DNA of 64,000 nt from assembly GCF_004793545.1 (NCBI RefSeq), contig NZ_SRYA01000021.1, positions 1 to 64,000 on the forward strand, in the 5' to 3' direction. Source of the DNA: Petralouisia muris. GTDB lineage: Bacteria > Bacillota > Clostridia > Lachnospirales > Lachnospiraceae. Each line of letters begins with the position of its first letter. Position 1 is the stretch's first letter. The notes under the pieces are model-generated. The model searched no databases and was not told the DNA's origin. It worked only from the letters and a program-made list of their open reading frames with translations. This document shows positions 10,570-20,365 of this stretch, piece by piece. The position numbers and the translations under genes were made by a program.

Positions 10570-10797
10570 CTACCACACTTTCTTAATGTCTTCTTTGTTT
10601 ACTCCATAACGGCTGCAGAATTCCTGCAGATCCCCTTCGCCGCGGATTAGCATAGCCTCCTCAAATTTCCCGCTTTCTCTGTCCTTAAATCCTGCTACCT
10701 GCTCTCCGGTGCAAATGCTGGCGCGAATCACAGGCATTTGTTTTTCAGAATCATAAGGTTTCATTTCTGTATGCTGCTTTTTCTTTCTTCCAAACAT
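10570..10797 (-). CDS. small conserved protein, 75 aa
   Basis: Small soluble protein (MFGRKKKQH..., containing IRASICTGEQVAGFKD and EFCSRYGV). ATG 10797 is chosen because GAGGAG sits just upstream; the longer frame to 10854 has no ribosome site. Similar Lachnospiraceae proteins are, as I recall, sometimes labelled aspartate dehydrogenase, but it is far too short for a Rossmann enzyme, so I do not accept that name. The gene lies between a DEDDh exonuclease and topB, 4 bases before topB, which hints at a role in DNA processing. No known motif is visible. Confidence 0.75.
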   Translation of the reverse strand: MFGRKKKQHTEMKPYDSEKQMPVIRASICTGEQVAGFKDRESGKFEEAMLIRGEGDLQEFCSRYGVNKEDIKKVW

Positions 10798-10875
10798 GCG
10801 CTCCTCACTTTCCTTTCCCTGGCGCCCTGTTCTGGCAGGATACCGCCGTTTCACTGCCGTCTCCCGTCAGAACCG

Positions 10876-11550
10876 CTATATCTTTCTGGTTCCCCGGCAG
10901 CCTGGAAAATTACTGCATCCAAAGAATTCCCCGTATTTTCCGCTGCGCTTTATCATCTCTGCGCCGCACAGAGGACAGAGGATATCTGGCGAAACCGGTT
11001 GTATTTTCTGGAGAATCTTCCCCAGCTCTTCATAACATTTCTGGTTCATGATACAATCGTTCAGCGCACGGTGCGCGCCTTTTGTACTGATTCCAAAATA
11101 CTCCGACACATCTGACAGTTTATGGTGGGAAAGCTGAGGCAGACATTTTCTTGACAGATAAAGGGTGTCTATGTAATCATTCCTTATTTCTGCCCCATGG
11201 GTTTCCATAGCCGCACCACAGACAAAATTCAAATCAAAGGTATGGATGTTATGTCCCACCAGAATATCATTTCCAATAAAATTTAAAAAACCCGGAAGAG
11301 CCTCTTTCATCTTCGGCGCATCCCTTACCATATCATCTGTAATGCCGTTGACTGCCGTTGCACCTTTTGGAATATGCATTTCAGGGTCCACCAGCGTTGT
11401 ATATTGATCCGTCACTTTATGGCTGCGTACCTTGACAGCCGATATTTCTATAATGCGGTCCAGCCCCTGCCGGATTCCCGTAGTCTCCAAATCGAATACC
11501 ACATAATCCCCGATATACCGCATCAGGCGTTTTCCTCTGTTTTTTACCAT
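10876..11550 (-). CDS. DEDDh 3'-5' exonuclease with C-terminal topoisomerase-type zinc ribbon
   Basis: DNA polymerase III epsilon-like exonuclease, 224 aa. The DEDDh residues are visible: DLETTG (D, E), HNIHTFDLNF (D) and HRALNDC (H, D). Residues of about 190-224 form a four-cysteine zinc ribbon (CPLCGAEM...GCSNFPGC) of the kind found at the end of type IA topoisomerases. Start ATG 11550 has AGAAGGGAG 8 bases upstream. It is first in a probable operon with the 75-aa gene and topB. The fusion suggests action on the same DNA substrates as TopB; this is inference. Confidence 0.88.
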   Translation of the reverse strand: MVKNRGKRLMRYIGDYVVFDLETTGIRQGLDRIIEISAVKVRSHKVTDQYTTLVDPEMHIPKGATAVNGITDDMVRDAPKMKEALPGFLNFIGNDILVGHNIHTFDLNFVCGAAMETHGAEIRNDYIDTLYLSRKCLPQLSHHKLSDVSEYFGISTKGAHRALNDCIMNQKCYEELGKILQKIQPVSPDILCPLCGAEMIKRSGKYGEFFGCSNFPGCRGTRKI

Positions 11551-11688
11551 TTGCTTTTCTCCCTTCTGCTATCAGGTTGATTATAAATGGATTTTCCTGA
11601 CTTTGCAACTGTTCCGAAGAAAATCTCTGATTACTGGAAAAAACAGTGGCTGTTTGTCTCTGACGCCCGAATCGGACAAGATTTCACA

Positions 11689-11717
11689 TTGACAGCGCCC
11701 CATTGAAATGCTATTCT
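11689..11717 (+). promoter_or_regulatory. sigma-A promoter of the chemoreceptor at 11801
   Basis: Perfect TTGACA at 11689-11694, 17-base spacer, TATTCT at 11712-11717. It predicts a leader of about 75 bases before ATG 11801. Confidence 0.8.
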
Positions 11718-11800
11718 GATTTTAAAGGATTTGAACAGTTTCCGCCGGAGAACATCGCTTTTTCCGCGGCATGGAACTGGCAGAAAACAGGAGGCCAAAG

Positions 11801-13822
11801 ATGAAAAAGATAAAAAAACAAACTTCCAAATCAGCTAAATCGAGCAAAAGGCAGAATCAGGAGCAAAGCCTTCAGAAGCTTCTGGTTTCACAGGTCACTC
11901 GTCTGTTTCTGATGTCAGTCATCGCACTTATTCTCGTATCCGGAGTGTTTATGTATTTCAGTAATATGAACACACTTCACGAAATGGCGAATGTGGCGTT
12001 AAACTCAACCTCTTCCGCCGTGGAACAGACGCTGCATACCCTGGAGGTGAACGCACTGAACGTTGCTTCTTTGGAAACCATTCGGGATACCGGAGCATCC
12101 AAGAAGGAAAAATTAGAAGCAATGGAAAACGTCCGCACTCAGAATAATTATGATGAAGTAGGCTTTGTAGAACTGAACGGGCAAGGCTATTCCAATTATG
12201 GGGACTTCGATTTTAACGACCAGCTTCATTTCCAGGCAGCATCCAAAGGAGAGGTCTTTGTGGGCGAGCCCATTATCAACCGCCTTAACGGTGACATTAT
12301 CATCATATCCGGCGCGCCTGTTTACAATGACGACAAGATTGTGGGCACCGTGTACATTGTAGATCTGGTTGCCTCTGTCAATGATAAAATCGGAGAAATT
12401 ACATTCGGAAAAACAGGCTTTGCATACATAGTAAATAAAGAAGGCACAGTAATTTTCCACAAAGATCCGCAGAAAATTGCAGACCAGTCCAACGCCATTA
12501 CACAAACAGACGGGAAGAACCCTTCTCTGGCAAAGGCAACGGAGAAAATTCTTTCCCGTACCGAAGACGGCACTATGACCTACTGGCAGAATGGCAAAAT
12601 GATGTTTGCAGCCTACTGTCCGGTGAAAGGCCATGAGGACTGGCGTCTGATTATTACTGCGCCGAACCGGGAATTCACCTCTATGGTTTTGATTTCCGTA
12701 CTTGTCAACAGCGCAATCGGTTTTCTCCTGTTAGCTGGTAATATCTCATTGATGACACGCAAAATCAGGGACATTATCAACCCTGTTGATTCCGTGACGG
12801 AACGTCTGGTAAAGCTTGCGGAAGGAGATTTGAAGACTCCCGTTGAGATTATAAACACCGGAAATGAGCTTGCCATTCTTTCAAATAACCTGAATGAAAC
12901 CATCCAAAGCCTGAACCTGTATATTTCTGACATTACCAGAGTGCTTTCCCAGTTGTCGGACGGAAATCTGGATATTCAGACAGAAGCCAGCTTTACCGGG
13001 GATTTTGTCAGCTTAAAGGAATCCATTGATACGATTGTCCGCTCCCTCAATGAAACCATGACCCAGATGAACAGCGCCGCAGATCTTGTGGCTGATCACT
13101 CAGACGGCACCTCACAAGGGGCTAAGAATCTGGCAGACAGCACCACAGACCAGGCAAGCGTATTAGAAGAACTGACGGCAAGCATCGCAAGCGTCTCTGA
13201 GCAGGTAAGACTTACAGCAGACAATGCTTCCAGGGCAAACCTGCGTTCCTTAGAGGCAGAGAAAAATGCAGAAGCCTGCAACCAGCAGATGCAGTCTATG
13301 ATCCATGCAATGTCTGATATCAAAGCCGGCTCTGCAAAAATCGGCGACATTATCAAAAGCATTGAGGATATTGCAGAACAAACCAACCTTTTGTCCTTAA
13401 ATGCCGCAATCGAGGCGGCGCGGGCCGGGGAAGCCGGAAGAGGCTTTTCCGTTGTGGCACAGGAGGTCAGAAGCCTTGCGGAAGAAAGCGCTAAGGCTGC
13501 CCAGAACACTGCCAAGCTGATTATAAAGTCAATTGAAACTGTAGAAAACGGAACCAACATTGTCAATGAGACAGCCGAGTCCCTAACTCAGGTGGTAAAC
13601 AATACCATAGAAATTAACAGCATTATTGCCGATATTGCAGATGCTGCTGGAGAACAGGCAGCAGCAATTGAACAGATTAATACAGGATTTGAGCAGATGT
13701 CCGACGCTGTTACAATCAACTCGATGACTGCCCGGGAAAGCGCCTCCTCCAGCGAGGAATTAGCAGCTCAGGCACAGAACCTGAAAGGACTGATTGGACG
13801 CTTTTCTTTAAAAAATGACTGA
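11801..13822 (+). CDS. methyl-accepting chemotaxis protein (dCache type), second
   Basis: Chemoreceptor of 673 aa. ATG 11801 has AGGAGG 7 bases upstream; an in-frame ATG at 11771 lacks a site. The N-terminal tail is Lys/Ser rich, TM1 is at about residues 38-58 and TM2 at about 300-320, with a dCache-like extracytoplasmic domain between. HAMP and the signalling domain follow; the tip [18 protein letters not shown] is at about residues 527-544. Unlike the receptor at 6146, the segment equivalent to R-x-W-Y reads NDQLHFQAA, so the amino-acid-binding signature is absent and the ligand is unknown. It is preceded by its own consensus promoter. Confidence 0.92.
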   Translation: MKKIKKQTSKSAKSSKRQNQEQSLQKLLVSQVTRLFLMSVIALILVSGVFMYFSNMNTLHEMANVALNSTSSAVEQTLHTLEVNALNVASLETIRDTGASKKEKLEAMENVRTQNNYDEVGFVELNGQGYSNYGDFDFNDQLHFQAASKGEVFVGEPIINRLNGDIIIISGAPVYNDDKIVGTVYIVDLVASVNDKIGEITFGKTGFAYIVNKEGTVIFHKDPQKIADQSNAITQTDGKNPSLAKATEKILSRTEDGTMTYWQNGKMMFAAYCPVKGHEDWRLIITAPNREFTSMVLISVLVNSAIGFLLLAGNISLMTRKIRDIINPVDSVTERLVKLAEGDLKTPVEIINTGNELAILSNNLNETIQSLNLYISDITRVLSQLSDGNLDIQTEASFTGDFVSLKESIDTIVRSLNETMTQMNSAADLVADHSDGTSQGAKNLADSTTDQASVLEELTASIASVSEQVRLTADNASRANLRSLEAEKNAEACNQQMQSMIHAMSDIKAGSAKIGDIIKSIEDIAEQTNLLSLNAAIEAARAGEAGRGFSVVAQEVRSLAEESAKAAQNTAKLIIKSIETVENGTNIVNETAESLTQVVNNTIEINSIIADIADAAGEQAAAIEQINTGFEQMSDAVTINSMTARESASSSEELAAQAQNLKGLIGRFSLKND

Positions 13823-13874
13823 CAAATGCAGCATTCAAGCGCACCGGAAATAACACGCAGAAAGGAGCGCATCC

Positions 13875-14459
13875 ATGCCAGAATACCAAAGACTTACTCA
13901 CGAATTTGAACCTGTATTTCAGAAAGATTCCAGAATATTGATTTTGGGTACTTTCCCTTCTGTGAAATCCAGAGAACAGCATTTTTATTACGGTCATCCC
14001 CAGAACCGGTTCTGGAAAGTCCTGGCTGCCATCACTGGTGAACCGATTCCCGGGTCTGTCCCGGAAAAAAAGCATCTTCTGCTGTCCCACCGGATTGCAG
14101 TCTGGGATGTAATTTTAAGCTGTGATATTATCGGCTCTTCTGACAGCAGCATTCGTAATGTCATTCCAGCCGACATCCCCGGCCTGCTGAAGGAAACCTC
14201 TATCCAGGCTGTCTTTGGCAACGGCAATAAAGCATGTGAACTTTATGAAAAGTACACGGCGCCAATGCTGACAGCTTCTTCTCCTCTGCCTGCCGGCTCT
14301 TTCCGGCAAAAGCAGCAGAAGTTTACCGATGCGCCGCCGATGGATATTTCCCGGCACGCCGCCATCCGCAGACTTCCTTCCACCAGCCCTGCCAATGCTG
14401 CCTGGACGCTGGAGCGGCTGACAGAATATTGGAAGCAGGCCACGGAACCCTATCTGTAA
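13875..14459 (+). CDS. DNA-deoxyinosine glycosylase (uracil-DNA glycosylase superfamily)
   Basis: Base excision repair enzyme of 194 aa that would remove deaminated purine (hypoxanthine) or uracil from DNA. The family's first motif is seen as LILGTFPSVKSRE with HFYYGHPQNRFW, and the last as LPSTSPANA near the C-terminus. AAAGGAG lies upstream of ATG 13875. It begins 52 bases after the chemoreceptor stop and could be read from the same promoter. The substrate within the superfamily is assigned by overall resemblance, not by a decisive residue. Confidence 0.82.
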   Translation: MPEYQRLTHEFEPVFQKDSRILILGTFPSVKSREQHFYYGHPQNRFWKVLAAITGEPIPGSVPEKKHLLLSHRIAVWDVILSCDIIGSSDSSIRNVIPADIPGLLKETSIQAVFGNGNKACELYEKYTAPMLTASSPLPAGSFRQKQQKFTDAPPMDISRHAAIRRLPSTSPANAAWTLERLTEYWKQATEPYL

Positions 14460-14511
14460 CAAGAAATGGGGCTTTCCCTATCGTCTGCTTCTATTATATC
14501 TTCCATTCTGC

Positions 14512-14991
14512 CTATATTTCTAACTGCTGCCCGTCCAGCACGGCTTCTGTCAGCCTGTCTCCCTCATAGCTTAGTTTCAGAGAAAAAAACGGGGCGTCCG
14601 CCAACAGAAGCCGGAAAAATATTTTGTCCCCTTCCCAAATATTCAAAGAAAGGACCTGCTCTTTTTCCACCCATTCCAGCGTCCCCTCGTCACAATCTGT
14701 CAGAGTTCCTTCAAAATGGTCCGCTGTATATAGGCACATATATTCTACCGGCCATCCTTTTGCAGAAAAAGTAATTATTCCCCGAAAAGAAAAACCGGTC
14801 AGCATAAGACCGGTTTCCTCCTTTACTTCCCGGAGCAGACATTCTTCCGGGCTTTCCCCCGGTTCAAAATGTCCGCCAATTCCAATCCATTTATCCTTAT
14901 TGACATCTTTCTCCTTTTTCACCCGATGGAGCATCAGGTATTTTCCGTCCTGTTCGATGTAACATAAGGTTGTCAAATTTGATTTTTCCAT
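14512..14991 (-). CDS. NUDIX hydrolase (8-oxo-dGTP diphosphatase-like)
   Basis: Hydrolase of about 159 aa that cleaves a nucleoside diphosphate linked to another moiety. A complete Nudix box is present (GGHFEPGESP and REVKEETGL). ATG 14991 is preferred over ATG 14994 because AGGGA is 5 bases from the former and only 2 from the latter. It lies 10 bases after the lipoprotein gene and is probably co-transcribed with it. It converges on the glycosylase gene. A nucleotide-pool cleansing role is inferred from the MutT-like form; substrate cannot be read from the sequence. Confidence 0.88.
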   Translation of the reverse strand: MEKSNLTTLCYIEQDGKYLMLHRVKKEKDVNKDKWIGIGGHFEPGESPEECLLREVKEETGLMLTGFSFRGIITFSAKGWPVEYMCLYTADHFEGTLTDCDEGTLEWVEKEQVLSLNIWEGDKIFFRLLLADAPFFSLKLSYEGDRLTEAVLDGQQLEI

Positions 14992-15001
14992 CATATTCCC
15001 T

Positions 15002-15877
15002 TTATTGCTTCAGCAGATATTCCTCCTTCATCACATCTTTCAGAGCCTCATAGGGCACCTCGATTTCAATAACGCCTGAGGCGTATGAGGTCAGGATATA
15101 AGGATTGCAGATCACCACCAGGCCCTTGTCATTCAGATAAAATACGTCCTCAGTCAGAACATCCGGCACGAAGCTTTCATAATCCTCCATCAGCCCGTCC
15201 TTATAAGGATCCTCTGTTATTTTTTTCAAAATATGCTCTTCCACAATCTTTCCTGCCGCTGCTTTATCTTCAAAAATATCCGACAATGACAGAAGCTTTC
15301 CAGTGGAGGCGTCAAAACAATATGCAGAAGTCCAGGTGTTGGGGTGGGGAGTTCCCTGCCACTGATAACTCTGAGCTTCCATGCTCAGAATTTTTGTGGA
15401 ACTATAGACCATTTTATATGTGGAGCCATATCCATAGCCTGACCACTCCTTTTTCTCTTCCTCTGACAATTCCTCATAGACGCTTTTTGCAAGTTCCGTA
15501 TCTTCCTCAATATAGGTCTGGGTTTCTGCGTGCTTCTGTTCAAAAGCCATATTTATTTTCTCGGCCGCAGCTTCATTTTCCGGAATGGAAACAACGGGGC
15601 TGTTCTCTGTGACAGACAGAAGCAGTACGCCGCTTTCTTCATCTGTGACATTCTTGGAATAATCAGTAAAAGTCACTTCCGGAACCTTTGTCAGCTCCAC
15701 GCCGGCTTCTTCTGGAAAGTCCTCCTTCTCTTTTTCCTCTTCCTTGTCTTTTTTTGTTTCTTCCTTATCGTCTGTGTTCTCTTCCTGCTGTTTTGTATTT
15801 TCTGCTGCATTTTTCCCGGAACAGGCAGTAAACAGCAGACAGATTCCCAATCCAAGCAATAGTAATTTCTTCTTCAT
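15002..15877 (-). CDS. lipoprotein with DUF3298/RsiV-like domain
   Basis: Membrane-anchored lipoprotein of 291 aa. Start ATG 15877 follows AAAGGAG. The signal peptide ends in the lipobox LLFTAC with Cys19, followed by a highly charged Lys/Glu/Asp linker of about 45 residues. The remainder resembles the DUF4163-DUF3298 pair found in RsiV and PdaC-like proteins (WQGTPHPNTW, SLSDIFED, LNDKGLVVICNPY). RsiV binds lysozyme, but no sigma factor gene lies beside this one, so an anti-sigma role is not supported. It lies just downstream of thiD, 70 bases away, and may be a separate unit. Confidence 0.82.
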   Translation of the reverse strand: MKKKLLLLGLGICLLFTACSGKNAAENTKQQEENTDDKEETKKDKEEEKEKEDFPEEAGVELTKVPEVTFTDYSKNVTDEESGVLLLSVTENSPVVSIPENEAAAEKINMAFEQKHAETQTYIEEDTELAKSVYEELSEEEKKEWSGYGYGSTYKMVYSSTKILSMEAQSYQWQGTPHPNTWTSAYCFDASTGKLLSLSDIFEDKAAAGKIVEEHILKKITEDPYKDGLMEDYESFVPDVLTEDVFYLNDKGLVVICNPYILTSYASGVIEIEVPYEALKDVMKEEYLLKQ

Positions 15878-15947
15878 CTGCAAAATCTCCTTTACTGTAA
15901 CAACCATCATGCACTCCACCATCTGTACAACGCCATACCCCAACCGG

Positions 15948-16754
15948 TCAAAAGCCGGGCTGGCTGCGGTTGATCCGATACATATGGTTCAGCGGTCCAT
16001 TTCCTTTTCCAAGATTCATTCCATCTGCAATGGCTCCGGTAATATACTCTTTTGCATTCCTTGCACTTTCTTCGGCTCCAAAGCCCTGCGCCAGTCCGCA
16101 GGCAATGGCAGAAGACAGGGTACATCCCGTGCCATGGGTATTGGGGTTCTCAATATGTTTTCCCAGCATCCAGACAGGCTCTCCATCCAGATAAAGTAAA
16201 TCATCTGCAAAAGCTTCCTCATGGCCGCCTTTTAAATATACAATACCCTTGTATTGTAACGCAAACTCCCTTGCCGCTGCAACCCTTTCTTCCTTTGTTT
16301 TTATGGTTGTTTTTAGCAGCAATTCTGCCTCTGGAAGATTGGGAGTGTAAATCTCTGCCAGCGGGAGCAGTTCTTTCTGGTAAAAAGATATAGCTTCCGG
16401 CTCCATCAGCTTCCTTCCGCTGCTGGATACCATCACCGTATCCATTACCACATGCTTTGGCTGCCAGTGTTCCAGACCTTTTTTAATCACTTTCATCTGT
16501 GAAATTCCTGTAATCATACCAATCTTCACAGCATTCGGCACAATATCTGTGAAAATGCATTCCAACTGCTTTTCCAAAAAATCTGGGGATACCGGCACAA
16601 TCTCCGCTACCCCCATTGTATTCTGCGCTGTCAGTGCAGTAATCACACTTTCCCCATACAATCCATGGGCAGCGATTGTTTTTAAATCCGCCTGAATGCC
16701 GGCGCCGCCGCTGCAGTCGCTTCCGGCTATCGTAAGCACTGTTTTCACATTCAT
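15948..16754 (-). CDS. thiD: hydroxymethylpyrimidine/phosphomethylpyrimidine kinase
   Basis: ThiD of 268 aa phosphorylates HMP to HMP-P and then HMP-PP, the pyrimidine donor for ThiE. Ribokinase-fold signatures are seen: AGSDCSGGAGIQADLKT at the N-terminus and HGTGCTLSSAIA near the C-terminus. The start ATG 16754 overlaps the thiE stop (ATGA), with GGAGGG directly upstream inside thiE. It is the last gene of the thi operon. Confidence 0.94.
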   Translation of the reverse strand: MNVKTVLTIAGSDCSGGAGIQADLKTIAAHGLYGESVITALTAQNTMGVAEIVPVSPDFLEKQLECIFTDIVPNAVKIGMITGISQMKVIKKGLEHWQPKHVVMDTVMVSSSGRKLMEPEAISFYQKELLPLAEIYTPNLPEAELLLKTTIKTKEERVAAAREFALQYKGIVYLKGGHEEAFADDLLYLDGEPVWMLGKHIENPNTHGTGCTLSSAIACGLAQGFGAEESARNAKEYITGAIADGMNLGKGNGPLNHMYRINRSQPGF

Positions 16755-17350
16755 CCCTCCAGAATCCGCCGTATTTTCGCTGTTTCCGCCCCAGGATCTT
16801 CTGCTTTCAGAATTCCTGCAGAAATTGCAAGGCCGCCGGCTCCCAATGAAAGGGGCTTTCTGCAATTCTCTGCATTAATTCCCCCCACTGCCAGGTTGGG
16901 AATGGAGGCAGCCTGTAAAATTTTCTGATAAGTATCCTCTGAAATTGGAAGGGCGTCCTTCTTGGTTTCTGTAAAAAACCATGCGCCAACGCCCAGATAA
17001 TCTGCGCCGTCTTCCATGGCTTTTTTTGCCTGCTCCGGCGTTTTGGCTGTTGCGCCGATGATTCCCTGAGGGCCCAGAAACCTTCTGGCGTCCTTCACAG
17101 GAACATCCTCCTGCCCCAGATGAACTCCGTCTGCACCGCTAAGCGCTGCCAGATCCAGCCGATCATTGATAATCAGCCTGGTATGATATTTTTCCGTCAT
17201 CTCCCGAAGCCTTTTGGCCCGCAGAAGATATTCTGCCGAAGAAATATTCTTTTCCCGAAGCTGTATGTAGTCCACGCCGGCTTTCAGCGCAGCTTCTATC
17301 TTCTCTTCTCCATAGGAAAAATCTGCAATCAGATACAGCCACTTTTTCAT
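16751..17350 (-). CDS. thiE: thiamine-phosphate synthase
   Basis: ThiE, 199 aa, joins HMP-PP and thiazole phosphate to give thiamin phosphate. TIM-barrel motifs are visible: YIQLREKN, RLIINDRLDLA, DGVHLGQED, and TETKKDA in the phosphate-binding region. The segment before it reads GVGAWFF where many members have a Pro, a minor difference. It overlaps thiD by 4 bases and follows thiM by 29. Confidence 0.94.
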   Translation of the reverse strand: MKKWLYLIADFSYGEEKIEAALKAGVDYIQLREKNISSAEYLLRAKRLREMTEKYHTRLIINDRLDLAALSGADGVHLGQEDVPVKDARRFLGPQGIIGATAKTPEQAKKAMEDGADYLGVGAWFFTETKKDALPISEDTYQKILQAASIPNLAVGGINAENCRKPLSLGAGGLAISAGILKAEDPGAETAKIRRILEG

Positions 17351-17379
17351 TCTGTTCTCCTTTCCTTACAATCAGTCCT

Positions 17380-18324
17380 TTATAAAAGCTGCCAAAGACC
17401 AGTATCTATTCTATCGGAACATGTTTGCCGCCACAGCAGCCATTCCAAAAAGTTTTTTTCCGATAGCTGTTCCAATGCGTCCAGTAATGCATTCTTTGCC
17501 CTTCCGTATCCTTCTGCCTTTCCCGCCTGTTCCAGGACATATGCCATGGCAAGAGACGTTGCTACAGCGGCTAATTTCATGGATTTCAGCGCTTCTGCTG
17601 CGCCGCCTTGCTTTCCTGCCTCTGTCTCGATCTGCACCGCTTGGCTACGCTCCTGTGTCTCTTCCACAATCTGCGCCGCCGCACAGTAACAGGCTCCTGC
17701 CACTGCTCCTGTGAGACATCCCGTTCCTACCAGATTCCGGTATATTCCCTCTCTGTGAGAAATTTCTGTTTTTCCAGTTTCCCACAAAATATCATCGGTT
17801 TCCCCTGTCACCAGATATACTCTGGCCTGGGGAATCTGTCTGGTCAGGGAACGTTCTTTTATGGAATCAATGCCTTCTTTGGTCAGCTTCCCCTGTTGGA
17901 TACTGTATATTTCTGAGCGGTTTCCTTTTAAGATTCCCCGCCAAGGCATGTTCAGAAGTTCCTGCACAGCCTCCATGCGAAAACGGGAGGCCCCGCAGCC
18001 CACCGGATCCAATACCAGCGGCTTGCCTGATTCCGCCCCCTGTTTCAGCGCCAGTTCGGCTGCTTCCTGCTTTTCTTTCGTCAGCTGTCCCAGATTAATC
18101 ACGCAGCTGTCTGCCTGAGATACAATTTCTGTCATTTCCTCCGGAGCCACCGCCATCAGAGGCCTGGCTCCCAATGCGGCCAGACCGTCTGCACACAAAG
18201 AGACGGAAACTCCATTCGGAATCATATGAATCAGATAATTCTCCCTCCTGATTCTGACGAATACCTCTGCAATCTCCTCCAGCGAATATTCAGATAATAA
18301 TTCTCTGTTCTCCTTTTCTTTCAC
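17380..18324 (-). CDS. thiM: hydroxyethylthiazole kinase
   Basis: ThiM, 314 aa, salvages the thiazole alcohol by phosphorylating it. The GTG start at 18324 overlaps the thiW stop (CAGTGA), which sets the start; the frame upstream of it is out-of-frame thiW sequence. Family motifs are seen: HMIPNGVSVSLCADGL, LVLDPVGCGASR, ILKGNRSEI, LVGTGCLTGA. It is about 45 residues longer than usual, because of a Glu/Gln-rich insert (EETQERSQAVQIETEAG) within the last quarter. Context between the thiazole transporter subunit and thiE supports salvage. Confidence 0.92.
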   Translation of the reverse strand: MKEKENRELLSEYSLEEIAEVFVRIRRENYLIHMIPNGVSVSLCADGLAALGARPLMAVAPEEMTEIVSQADSCVINLGQLTKEKQEAAELALKQGAESGKPLVLDPVGCGASRFRMEAVQELLNMPWRGILKGNRSEIYSIQQGKLTKEGIDSIKERSLTRQIPQARVYLVTGETDDILWETGKTEISHREGIYRNLVGTGCLTGAVAGACYCAAAQIVEETQERSQAVQIETEAGKQGGAAEALKSMKLAAVATSLAMAYVLEQAGKAEGYGRAKNALLDALEQLSEKNFLEWLLWRQTCSDRIDTGLWQLL

Positions 18325-18839
18325 TGCTCTGTCCCTTTCAGCATTCCCTGCAAATAGCGGACTGTCCCGGAACGGTACATGGCTCCTAACAGGATTGCCG
18401 CCAGAATGCAGCCTCCTGCCGTACTGATGAAAAAGGGAAGTACATAGGTAAACAGTGCGGCCTCCTGATTCCCCAGAAGCAGACTGGCAACCGGATAACA
18501 AAGCATTGCTCCAATTACCCCTGTTCCCAGAATTTCTCCGGCAAAATTAGTCCACACTTTTCCCGTATACCGAAACAGCACAGCTCCCAGGAAAGCCCCG
18601 GCCATACTTCCGGGAAACGCCAGAAGGCTTCCTGTTCCCATCAGATTCCGAATCAGCGCAGTGGAAAAGGCAAATCCTACTGCATAAGAAGGACCCAGAA
18701 ACACTCCGGCCAGCACATTCAAAAGATGCTGGATGGGAAAACATCTGGAAGCCCCAATGGGAATGGAAAACGCCGACAGGCTGACGCCCAGGGCAGTCAT
18801 CATGCCTGCCGCCGCCAGTTTTCTTGTATTCACTTTCAT
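18321..18839 (-). CDS. thiW: ECF transporter S component ThiW (thiazole uptake)
   Basis: Integral membrane protein of 172 aa with about five or six hydrophobic segments. It is the substrate-binding subunit of an energy-coupling-factor transporter; the family is predicted to bind the thiazole precursor. N-terminal features are RKLAAAGMMTALGVSLSAF and PIGASRCFPIQHLLNV. The shared ECF energising module must be encoded elsewhere. It lies 11 bases after thiC and overlaps thiM, so it is controlled by the upstream TPP riboswitch. Confidence 0.9.
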   Translation of the reverse strand: MKVNTRKLAAAGMMTALGVSLSAFSIPIGASRCFPIQHLLNVLAGVFLGPSYAVGFAFSTALIRNLMGTGSLLAFPGSMAGAFLGAVLFRYTGKVWTNFAGEILGTGVIGAMLCYPVASLLLGNQEAALFTYVLPFFISTAGGCILAAILLGAMYRSGTVRYLQGMLKGTEQ

Positions 18840-18850
18840 ATTCCCTCCTG

Positions 18851-20155
18851 TTACAAAATATCAATATATTCTCCAGACAAAGCTTTGTTCATACTGCGGA
18901 CTGCGCAGAATTTCCCGCACATAGAACAGGTGTCGTCATGCTCCGGCTTTCTGTCCTCCCGAATCTTTTTTGCTGTCTCCGGGTCCATGGCACACTCCCA
19001 CTGAGCCTCCCAGTCCAGATTACGCCTTGCATCCGCCATTTTGTCATCCAGCTCTCGGGCTCCTCGGACGCCTTTTGCAATATCTGCTGCATGGGCTGCA
19101 ATCTTAGAGGCCATAATTCCCTGTTTCACATCCTCCACATTAGGAAGCGCCAGATGCTCTGCCGGCGTTACATAGCACAAAAACGCCGCTCCGTTCTGGG
19201 CCGCAATGGCTCCGCCAATGGCTGAGGTAATATGATCATACCCTGGAGCAATATCCGTCACAATGGGCCCCAGCACATAAAAAGGCGCTCCCATGCAAAT
19301 CGTCTGCTGGATCTTCATATTGGCCGCAATCTGGTCCATGGGCATATGGCCCGGTCCTTCCACCATCACCTGTACATCCTTTTCCCACGCCCGTTTTGTC
19401 AGCTCTCCCAATCGCACCAGCTCCTCAATCTGGCATACATCCGATCCGTCCGCCAGACAGCCTGGACGACAGGCGTCTCCCAGAGAAATGGTAACATCAT
19501 ATTCCCGGCAGATTTCCAGAATTTCATCAAAATATTCATAAAATGGATTTTCTTCTCCGGTCATGCTCATCCAGGCAAATACCAGGGAGCCTCCTCTGGA
19601 TACAATATTCATTTTCCGCTTATGCTTTTTAATCTGCTCAATAGTTTTTCTGGTAATGCCGCAATGAAGCGTTACAAAATCCACGCCATCCTGAGCATGA
19701 AGCCTTACCACATCAATAAAATCTTTGGCTGTCAATGTGGCCAAATCCCTCTGATAATGGATCACCGAATCATACACCGGCACAGTCCCAATCATGGCAG
19801 GGCACTCCGAAGTTAATTTTCTCCGAAAAGGAATGGTGTCTCCGTGAGAAGACAGATCCATAATGGCGTGGGCTCCCATATTTACCGCTTCCATAACTTT
19901 TTCCATCTCCACGTCATAATCCTTACAGTCCCTGGATACTCCCAGATTCACATTAATCTTCGTCCGCAGCATGGAGCCTACCCCTTCCGGATCAATGCAG
20001 GCATGGTTCTTATTGGCGCAGATTGCCACCTTCCCCTCCGCTACCAGCGGCATCAGTTCTTCCACCGTCATCCGTTCCTTGGCTGCCACCTTCTTCAATT
20101 CTTCTGTTACAATACCCCTGCGGGCCGCTTCCATCTGCGTTGCATAATCTCTCAT
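18851..20155 (-). CDS. thiC: phosphomethylpyrimidine synthase
   Basis: Radical SAM enzyme ThiC, 434 aa, rearranges aminoimidazole ribotide to HMP-P. The C-terminal cluster motif is present as [11 protein letters not shown] (C-x2-C-x4-C). Conserved blocks include [16 protein letters not shown] and [13 protein letters not shown]. At 434 aa it is the short bacterial form. Start ATG 20155 has AAGGAGG 8 bases upstream. It is the first gene behind the TPP riboswitch and terminator. Confidence 0.96.
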   Translation of the reverse strand: MRDYATQMEAARRGIVTEELKKVAAKERMTVEELMPLVAEGKVAICANKNHACIDPEGVGSMLRTKINVNLGVSRDCKDYDVEMEKVMEAVNMGAHAIMDLSSHGDTIPFRRKLTSECPAMIGTVPVYDSVIHYQRDLATLTAKDFIDVVRLHAQDGVDFVTLHCGITRKTIEQIKKHKRKMNIVSRGGSLVFAWMSMTGEENPFYEYFDEILEICREYDVTISLGDACRPGCLADGSDVCQIEELVRLGELTKRAWEKDVQVMVEGPGHMPMDQIAANMKIQQTICMGAPFYVLGPIVTDIAPGYDHITSAIGGAIAAQNGAAFLCYVTPAEHLALPNVEDVKQGIMASKIAAHAADIAKGVRGARELDDKMADARRNLDWEAQWECAMDPETAKKIREDRKPEHDDTCSMCGKFCAVRSMNKALSGEYIDIL

Positions 20156-20224
20156 TACATTTCCTCCTTCTTGTCCTGCTTTTTGGACATCACGGTATGC
20201 CTTTCGGCGTTTCCTCCGAAAAAA

Positions 20225-20248
20225 AGACGCTCCAAATTGCGAGCGTCT
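20225..20248 (-). terminator. riboswitch-controlled terminator before thiC
   Basis: Stem AGACGCTC / GAGCGTCT (8 bp) followed on the minus strand by six T residues, between the TPP aptamer and the thiC ribosome site. The 5' arm (ACGCTC) can instead pair with GAGCGT at the 3' end of the aptamer (20269-20274), which would form the antiterminator when TPP is absent. Confidence 0.8.
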
Positions 20249-20268
20249 TCTGAATCTGCTGAATATCT

Positions 20269-20349
20269 ACGCTCCCTACGACAGTATTAACTGACAGGTT
20301 CAAAGAGTCAGGTTTTAACCTTCTCAACCGCGCTGCGGTCCCTCTGCGT
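20269..20349 (-). ncRNA. TPP riboswitch (THI element)
   Basis: Read on the minus strand, the conserved core is present: GGTTGAGAAGG, then TTGAACCTG, and finally GTCGTAGGGAGCG. The closing stem pairs ACGC at 20346-20349 with GCGT at 20269-20272. It lies 10 bases downstream of the predicted transcription start and just before the terminator at 20225. TPP binding is expected to switch the whole thi operon off. Confidence 0.9.
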
Positions 20350-20365
20350 TCTGCTATCAATGCTA

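Noticed and set aside
15085-15862. Plus-strand frames opposite the lipoprotein gene
   Set aside because: They mirror the minus-strand gene, have no ribosome sites and no family resemblance.
18322-18501. Longer start of thiM at 18501
   Set aside because: This part is out-of-frame thiW sequence; the GTG overlapping the thiW stop matches the family start.
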